Below, piece after piece: positions 33,465 to 42,219 of a stretch of DNA of 64,000 nucleotides. Origin of the DNA: Streptacidiphilus sp. P02-A3a (GTDB lineage Bacteria; Actinomycetota; Actinomycetes; Streptomycetales; Streptomycetaceae); the NCBI RefSeq assembly GCF_014084105.1, contig NZ_CP048289.1:2117922-2181921 (forward strand). Direction: 5' to 3'. Every line of letters starts with the position of its first letter. Within the stretch, counting starts at the first letter, position 1. Under the pieces are notes generated by a model. The model had not been told where the DNA came from and searched no databases. It saw nothing but the letters and a program-made list of their open reading frames with translations. Made by a program: the position numbers and the translations under genes.

Positions 33465-36400
33465 GCGCGCTCCTCGTGTCGGCTGTCTCGGTCCGTGTCC
33501 AGGACGGCCAGGGGCACCCGGGTCGCCCGCCACCGGCCGTTCACGGTGGCGACCAGCGCGCCCGCCGCGACCAGCCGCCGCACGCTCCGTTCCAGCTCGG
33601 AGTAGGGGAGGCCGGCGTGCCCGCCGAAGTGCGGGCTGTCGCGCAGTGCCCGGGGCAGCGGCACCTGGCGCCGGTTGACCGGGTCGTACGACGCCTCCTC
33701 GCCGCGCAGGGCCCGCCACAGTGAGCGGGCGTGCACCCCGTGGCTCATCCGGCGGGCCAGACGGTAGGCCCGGTGGTCGATCCGCTGCTCGCGCAGGGCG
33801 TCGTCGGTGCCGCCACCGGCGCGTGGATCCGGGCTCTCGAAGGCCTGCGCGACGGTCGGGCGGCGCTGCTCCTTCGGCCAGTCGGGGACGGCCCAGCAGG
33901 CCGAGCAGCGGCACCGCGCGGTGCCGCAACATCCCGGTGGCAGATCGGCGACGCCGAAGTAGTCGGCGAACTTCCGTTGGGCGCACACCGCGGGTTCGTC
34001 GAAGAACGCCTTGAGCAGCGCGAGTTCCTCGCGGGCCAGCTGGGCGCGGCGGGAGACCAGCGGGAGGAAGCCCTCGGGCAGCCGCTCGTCGACGACCCGG
34101 ATGCCGGTGACCAGCCGTCGGCTGGGCGCGGCGGACACGTCGAGCAGCCCCCGGTCGTGCAGGTCGGCGAGGATCTCCCAGCCGGCGGCGGGGCTGTCGG
34201 CGACCTCCTGGTAGCCCTGGACGCTCCGCAGCAGGTGGGTGTGCAGGGTGTCCACGCGCAGCCGCGAACGATCCGGCAGGGACAGGGTGTTCTTGATGAT
34301 CGCGTGCTCCACGGCGTCGTCGCGGTCCGCCGGTTCGGGGCCTTCGCCGGTGGGGGGTCCCTCGCCTGCCTTGACCGCGCAGACCGGCGGGAAGTCGCCG
34401 AGGTCGACGACGGCTCCCAGATCGGCCAGCGCGCTGAACGCCCGCATCACGCCGCCGGAGTACCGGTCGGTGACGTGGCCCTTGCGGACCTCCTCCTCGT
34501 CGAGCAGCCCGGCGGCGAGGTCCTCCGCCACCAGCTCCTCCGCCAGCGCGACCGGATCGAGGCTGCCCCGTTGGCGCAGGACGGTCCGGCCCATGCGCCG
34601 GAGCAGCGACGGCGAGAGGTCCTGGGCGGTCATGAACCGGACGGTGCGCAGGCCCCTGCCGGTGGCCAGCGCCAGGGCGGTGTTCGCCACCTCGTCCCCG
34701 GCCCCGGAGCCGGGGTTGGCGGCGTCGCGCCCGGCCCGGCCGATCTGCTGGTACAGGGCGGCCAGGTCGGTGGGCGGGGACACGCAGAAGACCGTACGGA
34801 TGTCGGGCCGGTTCACGCCGAGCCCGAAGGCGGAGGTGGCCACGATGACGACCGGGGCGAAGCCCTCCTCGCCGTGACGGGGGGCCTCGCGGAACTCGGT
34901 CATCACGGCGGCCTTCTCGGCTTCGGAGAGCCGCCCGTGGAACCGCAGGACGCGTCTGCCGGAATCGCCGACGTACTCACGCAGGTGGGCGTGGAGGGCG
35001 TTGACCTCCTTGACGGTGAGGCAGTAGAGGATCGCGTGGCCGTCAGCCGCGTCCACCACCCGTTCGGCCAGGCCGGCGACCTCGGCGGTACCACCCCGCC
35101 GGAACGTGCGTCGGAAGATCGCCAGCTCCGGGCGGATCGGGTTCTCCCTGACCGTCACCAGTCCGCCGCGGTCGACCGGTCGCCGCGGCTCGGCCTGCTC
35201 CTCGGCCGAGCCGACGGCCGGTGGCTCGGGCGCGGTGCCGAACAGCACCTCCCGCAGGGTGGTGTGCACCGCGCGGTTGGCGGTGGCGGTCACCGCGGTG
35301 ACCGGCAGGGCGTGGTCCCGGCGCAGCTCGGCCAGGAACCGGCCCAGCCGCCGCATGCTGGGGCGGAAGTCCTCCCACTGCGCCACGGTGTGGGCCTCGT
35401 CGACGGCGATACGGGTGACCCGGCCCGCCGCCACGGCCTGGCGGACGAGTTCCCGGAACCGCCGCTGGCACAGGCGTTCCGGGCTGACGTAGACCAGCTT
35501 GATGCCGTGGTCGGCGCGACCCAGCAGCTGGTCGGCCACCTCGGTCTTGCCGGCCCGGCTGCTCGACTCCCGCAGCGGCGAGATGAGCGCCCGCACGGCG
35601 CCGCCGATCGAGCGGTTGAGCTCCAGGGCCTGGTCGTGGATGAGCGCGACGAGCGGGCTGACCACGATGGTGATGCCGGGCAGTACCAGTGCGGGCAGTT
35701 GGAAGGTGAAGCTCTTGCCGAAGCCGGTGGGCAGCAGCCCGAGGACGTTCCGCCCCTCGGCGGCGGCGGTGATCACCCGCTGCTGCGCGGGTTTGAGCGG
35801 TGCGGGCCGGTCGTCGAACCGGAGCAGGCGACCGACCTCGGCCGCCCGGTCCAGGACGGTCGGCACGAGTCGGCCGTCCTCCCGCAACCGGGCGGCCTCC
35901 TCGGCGGTGAGGGCGAGTTCGCGGATCCGGCGGGTGAACGGCAGCAGGGTGTGGCGCTCCAGTTCCTTCGGCGCGCAGAGCTCTGCCGCCCGGTCCGGTG
36001 CGAGCAGCCCGGCCGCGGACAGCGACTGCCAGATCCGCCGCCAGCCTTCGGCCATGGTGGTCACATTGCCGCCTCCCGGTTCACCCGTGACCGGGTCGGG
36101 ACGCAGCAGGCCCTCGTCCAGACTGCCGAGGAAGGCCTTCCGGTAGGCGCGGCGCAGCGCGGTGCTCCCGCCGAGTTTGCGGTCGCTGATCACGACGACC
36201 CCGCGATGGCGGTCGGACCGGATGAGCCGACCGACGGCCTGGCGTAACTGGATCGCTGCCAGCGGCAGGTAGTAGGCCTCGGTGGCGACGCCCTCCGGGT
36301 CCGGATCCCCGGCCGCTGCCGCGCGTTGCCGGACTGCCGCGCGGCGGGCCTCGACCACCGGTGCGGCGAAGGGCGCGAACGGGAGCTTGTTGATCCAGAC

Positions 36401-39370
36401 CAGCCGCAGCCGCCGCTCGTCCTTCACGTCGACGCCCTGCCACAACCCCTTGGTGCCCACCAGGAAGCCGCCGCCCTCGTCGAGGCCGGTGAATTCGGTG
36501 AGGGCCCTGCCGTTGCCCAGGACCAGGGCGTTGACCGTCGGAGCCGTGAGGCCGCGGCCACGGAGCTCCTGCTCCAGGAACTCGCCGACTCCCGCGGCGG
36601 TCCGCCGCGCCGTGGTGAGCACCATGGCGCCGCCGTCGTGTCCGTTGCCGTCCGCGCGCGGGCGGACCGTCTCCGCGGCGTAGCCGGCCAGTTGGTGGGC
36701 GACCGTCCGCATCGCGCCCTCCTCCTGTTCCGCCCAGGAGGGGAAGTCGGAGAAGCAGACCAGTTCGGCCTGGGCGGCCAGGTCGAACGGCGAGTCAAGG
36801 GCGAGCACCGGCATGGTCGCGGGCAGTCCGAGCCGGGTGCGGATGAAGTCCCAGGTCCCGGAGACCCGCAGGGTCGCCGAGACGTAGTGCACCCGTGGCA
36901 GCAACTGCAGGAAGCGGAGCCACTCCGGGTCCTCGGGCAGGTCGATCGGGCTGGCCGCGATCCGGAACCGGTACGAGCGCAGACCGGGCCGGGGTTCGGC
37001 GAGCTCCTCCAGGAAGACCACCCGGGAGGGCGGCCCGCCGGTGGTCTCGTCCAGGGTCACGGCCCCGGACAGCAGCGCGCCGAGGTCCTCGGTGAGGCGG
37101 ACCAGGGTGGTCGCGGTGTCCTCGGCACGGCGCGCGAGCGCGAGCACCCGCTCCTTCAGTAAGCCGTCGAGCACCTCGCCCTGCTCGACGGTGTAGCGGA
37201 CGAGCAGGGCGGACACCGAGCCGACCGCCCGGGCGAACTCGGTGCACAGGCGCTGGCAGGCGCGGGCCTCCGCGCTGCCGGACGTGCCCGCGTAGGGGCT
37301 CGCCAGCACCGCGCTGCGGCTGCCGATCAGGACCCCGACCCCGCGCGCCCGGGCGTCGAAGGCCCGGGCTGCGAGCCTCGGCAGCTGTTCCCCGTCGAGC
37401 AGGGTCTCCAGGGCGGCGACGGCGTCGGCGGCCCGGTCCCTGGCCGCCCCGGCCCGGGCGTCGGAAAGCCAGGCGGTGCACTCGGAGAACAGTTCCTCCA
37501 GGGCCTGGTAGTCGACGGCCGCGGTCAGCGCCGAGGTGGCGGCGTTCTCCAACTCGTGGGCCTCGTCGACGATCAGCAGGGTGTCCCGGCCGAGCGCCTG
37601 GAGGTCGTCGAGATGGGACAGCGCCAGCGCGTGGTTCGCCAGGAGCAGCCGATGACCGGTCATCGCCTCGCGCACGGTGTCGGTGTGCGCGGCGATCAGG
37701 CTGCGCTCGCTGGGGCCGTAGTCGCCGTCGCGCTGGGACAGCGACTCCAGCCACGGCCCGAGGGCGCGGTTGGTGTACTCGGAGAAGAACGCCGGAAGGT
37801 CCACCGGGTCCACTGACCTGGCCGTCCAGGAGAGCGGCGGCTCGGTGGCGGCGCCCAGGCGCAGCAGCAGGTACACGGCGAGTTCCCGGAACCCGCGCCG
37901 GTCCACCGGGCGGGGCCGACCGCGCGACTCGGACCGGCCCTGCGCGGCCTGCGCCAGCGCGGCGGTCAGCGCCGCCAGCGAGAGCCGGTTGGAGCGGCCC
38001 TTCACCAGGTCGCTGAGCTGGAGGAGCCCGGGGAGGGCGGCTTCGAGGTCCTTGAGGTCCTGTGCCAGCTGACTCTGCAACTGCTTGGTGAACGTGGCGA
38101 TGACCGCGGTGCGCCCGGGATCGCCCGCGAGCCAGTCGAGTGCGGCGGCCAGGACCGCGTAGCTCTTACCCGTCCCGGTGGGAGCCTCAAGCAGACCGGA
38201 GACCCCGGAGCGGGTCCAGTCGTGCAGCGTGGCCGCCATGAGCCCCTGGGCGTCCCGCGGTTCCGCCCTGCTCCCGTGGACGGCGGCGGCGAGCTCGGCC
38301 GGATCGACTCGGCCGTCGGGGCCGAGCAGCGCCTCCTGGAGCCGGACCGCGCCGCGGCCCCGCTGCTGCTCCTGGGCGTCCCTGCGGGGGATGTGGTGGG
38401 CGAGTCCGGCGCTGATCAGCCGCGCCACCCGGTTCTGGTCCCAGGCGACGGTGTCGGTGTCGGGCCCGGCCGCCGCGAGCTCGAAGAGCACGCGCCACGC
38501 GGGGGAGTCGCCGCAGACGGCCCGGACCAGGCCGCGCAGCTCCTCGTTCCAGCCCCGGACCTCCACGGCCGCGCGGGCCAGCAGACCGACGAGGAGTTCG
38601 GCGTCGTCCGGCGCCGTGTGCGGGCGCAGCCCGGTGGTGGCCGCGCCCGTCGCGGCGGCCAGGGCGTGCAGCCGGTGGGAGGGGGCGGTGGGCCAGATCG
38701 CGTGCGCCAGGTAGAGCGCGTCCGCGGTCCGGAGGCCGGCCAGCGGATCGTCGCACTCCGCGCGCCGGGCGGACTCCTGGACGAGGGGGAAGTCCAGGCC
38801 GGTCCCGTTGTAGGCCACCACGATGTCCGCTCCGGCGAGGAACGCGCGCAGCTCCTGCCACGCCAGAGCGGCCGGGACACCGCCGGTCCGTATCCGCTCG
38901 CGGACCGACGGGTCTCTGACCTCCGATATGTCGCAGTCGAGTCGCAGGTAGCGCTGCCACCTCTCGGCGGCGTCGGTCCAGTCCTGGTCCGTTCCGAACC
39001 GCACCGCCGCCGCCTGGTAGACGTGGCGTCGCAGGTACGGCTCCGCGTGGATGGCGGTGACCACGCTCTCCAGGTCGATCGAGACGACGCGGAGCCCCGC
39101 CCGCCGTGCGGCGGACGGGGGATCCACATCGCCTGCCCCGTGGTGGCTCTGCTCCGGCGTACCGGCGGTGACCAGCCGCCCGTCGCGCGGGGCGAGGAGT
39201 CCGGCGGCGACGGCCTGCTCCACGAGCTTGAGCGCCCGGACCCGCGGAAGGCCCGGATGGCGGTCGGTCGCGAGGGCCGCCAACGCGTCGGGCACCACTC
39301 CGTCCGGGAACTCCCCGGCCAGCACCGCGATCTGTCGGACTGCGGCGGAAACCCGCGAATCGTCACCCAA
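33461..39370 (-). CDS. DEDD exonuclease, DinG-like helicase and RecQ-like helicase triple fusion
   Basis: 1969 residues from TTG 39370 (GGGGGAG seven bases upstream). Residues 95-260 are a DnaQ-type exonuclease: SIDLESVV (Asp99, Glu101), VVAYNGTGLDFPLV (Asp193) and HTAPDDAELL (His251, Asp255/256). Residues 390-1070 are a DinG/XPD-like helicase: Walker A APTGTGKS, LLIVDEAHELENAA (602-605), FLVGTKGLWQGVDV and QAVGRLIRSDRHRG. The iron-sulfur Cys ligands of DinG are missing (KGRSNRLSLAA). Residues 1190-1600 are a RecQ-type helicase: LLPTGFGKSFTFQLPAL, IAVDEAHTVAQWEDFRP and LYQQIGRAGRD, with a later Cys cluster (GCCGTARCRCSACW) that may bind zinc. Predicted to unwind and degrade DNA in a defence context. 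The GTGA overlap couples it to the 641-residue protein. Confidence 0.88.
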   Translation of the reverse strand: MGDDSRVSAAVRQIAVLAGEFPDGVVPDALAALATDRHPGLPRVRALKLVEQAVAAGLLAPRDGRLVTAGTPEQSHHGAGDVDPPSAARRAGLRVVSIDLESVVTAIHAEPYLRRHVYQAAAVRFGTDQDWTDAAERWQRYLRLDCDISEVRDPSVRERIRTGGVPAALAWQELRAFLAGADIVVAYNGTGLDFPLVQESARRAECDDPLAGLRTADALYLAHAIWPTAPSHRLHALAAATGAATTGLRPHTAPDDAELLVGLLARAAVEVRGWNEELRGLVRAVCGDSPAWRVLFELAAAGPDTDTVAWDQNRVARLISAGLAHHIPRRDAQEQQRGRGAVRLQEALLGPDGRVDPAELAAAVHGSRAEPRDAQGLMAATLHDWTRSGVSGLLEAPTGTGKSYAVLAAALDWLAGDPGRTAVIATFTKQLQSQLAQDLKDLEAALPGLLQLSDLVKGRSNRLSLAALTAALAQAAQGRSESRGRPRPVDRRGFRELAVYLLLRLGAATEPPLSWTARSVDPVDLPAFFSEYTNRALGPWLESLSQRDGDYGPSERSLIAAHTDTVREAMTGHRLLLANHALALSHLDDLQALGRDTLLIVDEAHELENAATSALTAAVDYQALEELFSECTAWLSDARAGAARDRAADAVAALETLLDGEQLPRLAARAFDARARGVGVLIGSRSAVLASPYAGTSGSAEARACQRLCTEFARAVGSVSALLVRYTVEQGEVLDGLLKERVLALARRAEDTATTLVRLTEDLGALLSGAVTLDETTGGPPSRVVFLEELAEPRPGLRSYRFRIAASPIDLPEDPEWLRFLQLLPRVHYVSATLRVSGTWDFIRTRLGLPATMPVLALDSPFDLAAQAELVCFSDFPSWAEQEEGAMRTVAHQLAGYAAETVRPRADGNGHDGGAMVLTTARRTAAGVGEFLEQELRGRGLTAPTVNALVLGNGRALTEFTGLDEGGGFLVGTKGLWQGVDVKDERRLRLVWINKLPFAPFAAPVVEARRAAVRQRAAAAGDPDPEGVATEAYYLPLAAIQLRQAVGRLIRSDRHRGVVVISDRKLGGSTALRRAYRKAFLGSLDEGLLRPDPVTGEPGGGNVTTMAEGWRRIWQSLSAAGLLAPDRAAELCAPKELERHTLLPFTRRIRELALTAEEAARLREDGRLVPTVLDRAAEVGRLLRFDDRPAPLKPAQQRVITAAAEGRNVLGLLPTGFGKSFTFQLPALVLPGITIVVSPLVALIHDQALELNRSIGGAVRALISPLRESSSRAGKTEVADQLLGRADHGIKLVYVSPERLCQRRFRELVRQAVAAGRVTRIAVDEAHTVAQWEDFRPSMRRLGRFLAELRRDHALPVTAVTATANRAVHTTLREVLFGTAPEPPAVGSAEEQAEPRRPVDRGGLVTVRENPIRPELAIFRRTFRRGGTAEVAGLAERVVDAADGHAILYCLTVKEVNALHAHLREYVGDSGRRVLRFHGRLSEAEKAAVMTEFREAPRHGEEGFAPVVIVATSAFGLGVNRPDIRTVFCVSPPTDLAALYQQIGRAGRDAANPGSGAGDEVANTALALATGRGLRTVRFMTAQDLSPSLLRRMGRTVLRQRGSLDPVALAEELVAEDLAAGLLDEEEVRKGHVTDRYSGGVMRAFSALADLGAVVDLGDFPPVCAVKAGEGPPTGEGPEPADRDDAVEHAIIKNTLSLPDRSRLRVDTLHTHLLRSVQGYQEVADSPAAGWEILADLHDRGLLDVSAAPSRRLVTGIRVVDERLPEGFLPLVSRRAQLAREELALLKAFFDEPAVCAQRKFADYFGVADLPPGCCGTARCRCSACWAVPDWPKEQRRPTVAQAFESPDPRAGGGTDDALREQRIDHRAYRLARRMSHGVHARSLWRALRGEEASYDPVNRRQVPLPRALRDSPHFGGHAGLPYSELERSVRRLVAAGALVATVNGRWRATRVPLAVLDTDRDSRHEERA

Positions 39371-39546
39371 TCGTGTGCTCCCCCAGGGAATGTGATCCCC
39401 TGCTGCCGTGCCCGCCCGGTACGGTGTCAGCCCGCCGAACTTGCTTGCCGTGTAGGACGTTTCGAGTAGCCAGCATCCTAGTCACAGAGACCGGTCCAGG
39501 TGGTGGAACGGTGGATAAGTCAGACTGGTCCGGATGGGTGCCGTGC

Positions 39547-42219
39547 TCAGAGCGGCAGGATGTACTCCTCCGCCAGCTTGGCCAGGTGGAGCGGGAGCGG
39601 CCGGGAGAGCGGGTGGTACTCGTCGTGGAACCGCAGCTGGTGGGCGGCGGCGGCGATCACCGCCGGCAGGTCCGGCTCGACACCGGTGCGCCCGCTCGCC
39701 TCCAGGACGGAGGGCGAGAGGCAGCCCAGCACCGTCAGCTCCAGCGCCTGCGGGTTCCAGGCGGTGGCTGCCGGCCCGTGCGGCCAGGCCTGGTCCGGAA
39801 CCAGCTTGCGCAGGTCGCGTCGGACCGATCCGGCGGTCGGCGGCTTGCCGACGGTGCTGAGGAACACCCGCTGGTCCGCGCCCGCGCCCTGGGGCGCCCA
39901 CAGCCCGGCGGAGAAGCCCGGGGGTTCCTCCTCGGTCGGGCTGGGCGCGTACCACTGGGGCGTCTCGCCCCGGTTGTTCGCGTCACGCAGCAGCACCACC
40001 CGGAGGTTCGGTCCGTGCAGGGCCACCTGGACCGGTGACCGGCCGTGGAAGGCCACCCTGTCCTTCTCCAGCTGGCCGTTGCCCAGTCCCGGCCAGGCGT
40101 CGCGCAGGTTGCCGCTGTTCACCAGCAGCAGGGTCGGCCGCTCCCGCACCTGGAACAGCAGGGACCTGATCCGGCGCTCGGTGTCCTCCCGCCGCTCCGC
40201 GCTGGTCGGGGCGGTGCGACGGGTGCCCGCGTCGGCACCGGCCGCCGCGAGCCCGAGCAGGAAGTCGCCGTACGGCACCCACTGCTTCAGCTCGTCGTCC
40301 CAGCCGCGTACCGGGTGCACCGGGTCCTGGGGGCGGATCCGCAGGGCGACCAGGTGCCGACCGGCCGGGTGGGTCGGCCCGGTGGCGTGCCGCCGGACCT
40401 GCCAGAGCGCGACGTACTGGAGGTCGTCCGCCAGCCGCTGGTCCAGCCGCTGCTCCGGCGGGACCACGGCACCGAGGTGGCGCATCCCGTCGGCCACCGC
40501 GGAACGGGCCCGGAGCGAGGCGGGGGCTTCCGAGTCCTCCGGGACGACGATGAACTGGCTGACCCGACGGGCTCCGGCGCAGCCGTGGCGGAGCGCCGGC
40601 TTGGGGTCGGTCTCGGGGGCCGCCTCGAAGCGGCACGATCCCAGGGTCTCCACGAGGGCCAGCCCCAGCCGGTCCCGGCCGGAGCCGAGGTGGCCGGCCA
40701 CCTGGTCGGCCCGGTCGCGGATCGCCGTGGACGACGCCTGGGACCGGGACCGGCCGGGTTCCGCGTCGATCACCAGCGCCGCGCCCAGACCGCCGAGCGG
40801 GCGCGACCGCACGACCACGCGCAGACCGCCGACCTTCCACTCGTACGCGTCCCGGGCCTCACCGACGCCCGGCAGTCCGAGCCACTCACGCAGTGCGGCG
40901 ACCAGCTCGTCCCTGGTCTCCTCGGTCTGCCAGAGCACGTCCACCAGCAGCGGCTCGCCGTCCAGGGCGGCGCGTACCGCGGCCCGGCGCGCCTCGACGC
41001 GCTGCTGCGCGCGGGCGTCCCTCAGCTGCGGGTCCTTCGCCCGGGCAGTGGGCAGCAGCACGGGGGTGGAGCGCCGGTGCGCCCGCTCCAGGTCGGGCAC
41101 CCGGCGGAACACCGGTGCCAGGCACGCCTCCACCCAGCCGTCGATCAGCGACCGTTCCAGCGGCATCAGCCCGGCGCCGACCCCGTGCCTGCCCATGGCG
41201 GTGCTGTGGACCACACCGGCCGCCACGCCGTTCCGGCCGTCGAGCCAGGCGGCCGGGTCGGTGATCAGCTCGGTCGGCTCCGGGTAGGCACGCAGCACGT
41301 CGAGCTCCGGCAGCAGCTCGACCAGGCTGTGCCGACGCCAGGCGGCCCTGCCGAGGCTCCGGCTGAAGGCAAGCGTGTTCACGCTGAGGCGCCGTCGCGG
41401 GCCGTGGTCGCCGGGCCACGGCAGGGGCGTGTCGAGCAGCACGGTGGCACCGCGCCCCGGTGGCAGCCAGACCGAGGAGCCCGCCGCCCACCGGCGGATC
41501 CCGTACTCGACGTGCACGCGGGGGCCGGAGGCGAACGGCACCGTCTGCAGGGTGACGGTCACCAGCGCCGAGTAGTGCCAGGTGAGCTTCCCGCGGGTGT
41601 ACTGGCGCGGCGGCCAGCTCACCAGCTCGACGCCCTGGTCACGGGTGACGAGCCGGAAGGACAGGTCGACGCCGCCCAGCCGCAGCGGACGCGCGGTGAG
41701 CCTGGCTCCGATCTGCTCGGGCAGCAGGTGGTAGAGCCTGCGGTCGGGCTGGGCGGTACCGCCGCGGGACAGCTGGGTGGTGGTGAGATCGACGGACTCG
41801 GACCGCCACCGCGGGCTGTGCTTGTCGATCAGGGCCAGCGCCCGGTCCAACGCGGCGCGGTGGTCGGCCAGGCGTTCGGCGTCGCCGTCGTCGACGGGCG
41901 GCAGGGTCATCACCCAGGAGGCCAGCAGCGGGCCGACCAACTCGGCGGGCATCTCCTGCGAGGCGTAGAACCAGGGCAGTCCGCCGCCGCCGACGCCCGG
42001 GCCGGTGGCCACCAGGCCCGGGGCCGTCGCCCGGAGCAGCTCGTTCAGCTTCCGGACCGGCAGGCCGACCGGCTGCTCGCGGCGGCGCCAGCGCCGCCGG
42101 TAGAGGTCGGTGAACTCCGCGAGCCACTCCTCGGGGAAGTCCATCACCCGGTAGGGCTCGATCCAGGGCCCGGCGTTCGGGTCCGGCTCGTAGGTGGTGG
42201 TGCTGATCACGTGGTACAT
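39547..42219 (-). CDS. pPIWI-RE protein (prokaryotic Argonaute-like, RNase H-fold module)
   Basis: 890 residues from ATG 42219, preceded by GAGAGGAAC. The overall layout and neighbours match the pPIWI-RE family described by Burroughs and colleagues. There is a long N-terminal region with FPEEWLAEFTDLYRRRW and GIRRWAAGSSVWLPPGRG. A MID-like part (VDVLWQTEETRDELVAALREWLG) follows, and the C-terminal PIWI/RNase H-fold domain runs from RVSQFIVVPEDSEAPA through TLLLVNSGNLRDAWPGL and LRVVLLRDANNRGETPQWYA to HQLRFHDEYHPLSRPLPLHLAKLAEEY. The family is named for a conserved Arg and Glu and is thought to recognise RNA-DNA hybrids of invading elements. It overlaps the helicase gene by 13 bp. Family membership is assigned from pattern and from the classic three-gene context. 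Confidence 0.8.
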   Translation of the reverse strand: MYHVISTTTYEPDPNAGPWIEPYRVMDFPEEWLAEFTDLYRRRWRRREQPVGLPVRKLNELLRATAPGLVATGPGVGGGGLPWFYASQEMPAELVGPLLASWVMTLPPVDDGDAERLADHRAALDRALALIDKHSPRWRSESVDLTTTQLSRGGTAQPDRRLYHLLPEQIGARLTARPLRLGGVDLSFRLVTRDQGVELVSWPPRQYTRGKLTWHYSALVTVTLQTVPFASGPRVHVEYGIRRWAAGSSVWLPPGRGATVLLDTPLPWPGDHGPRRRLSVNTLAFSRSLGRAAWRRHSLVELLPELDVLRAYPEPTELITDPAAWLDGRNGVAAGVVHSTAMGRHGVGAGLMPLERSLIDGWVEACLAPVFRRVPDLERAHRRSTPVLLPTARAKDPQLRDARAQQRVEARRAAVRAALDGEPLLVDVLWQTEETRDELVAALREWLGLPGVGEARDAYEWKVGGLRVVVRSRPLGGLGAALVIDAEPGRSRSQASSTAIRDRADQVAGHLGSGRDRLGLALVETLGSCRFEAAPETDPKPALRHGCAGARRVSQFIVVPEDSEAPASLRARSAVADGMRHLGAVVPPEQRLDQRLADDLQYVALWQVRRHATGPTHPAGRHLVALRIRPQDPVHPVRGWDDELKQWVPYGDFLLGLAAAGADAGTRRTAPTSAERREDTERRIRSLLFQVRERPTLLLVNSGNLRDAWPGLGNGQLEKDRVAFHGRSPVQVALHGPNLRVVLLRDANNRGETPQWYAPSPTEEEPPGFSAGLWAPQGAGADQRVFLSTVGKPPTAGSVRRDLRKLVPDQAWPHGPAATAWNPQALELTVLGCLSPSVLEASGRTGVEPDLPAVIAAAAHQLRFHDEYHPLSRPLPLHLAKLAEEYILPL

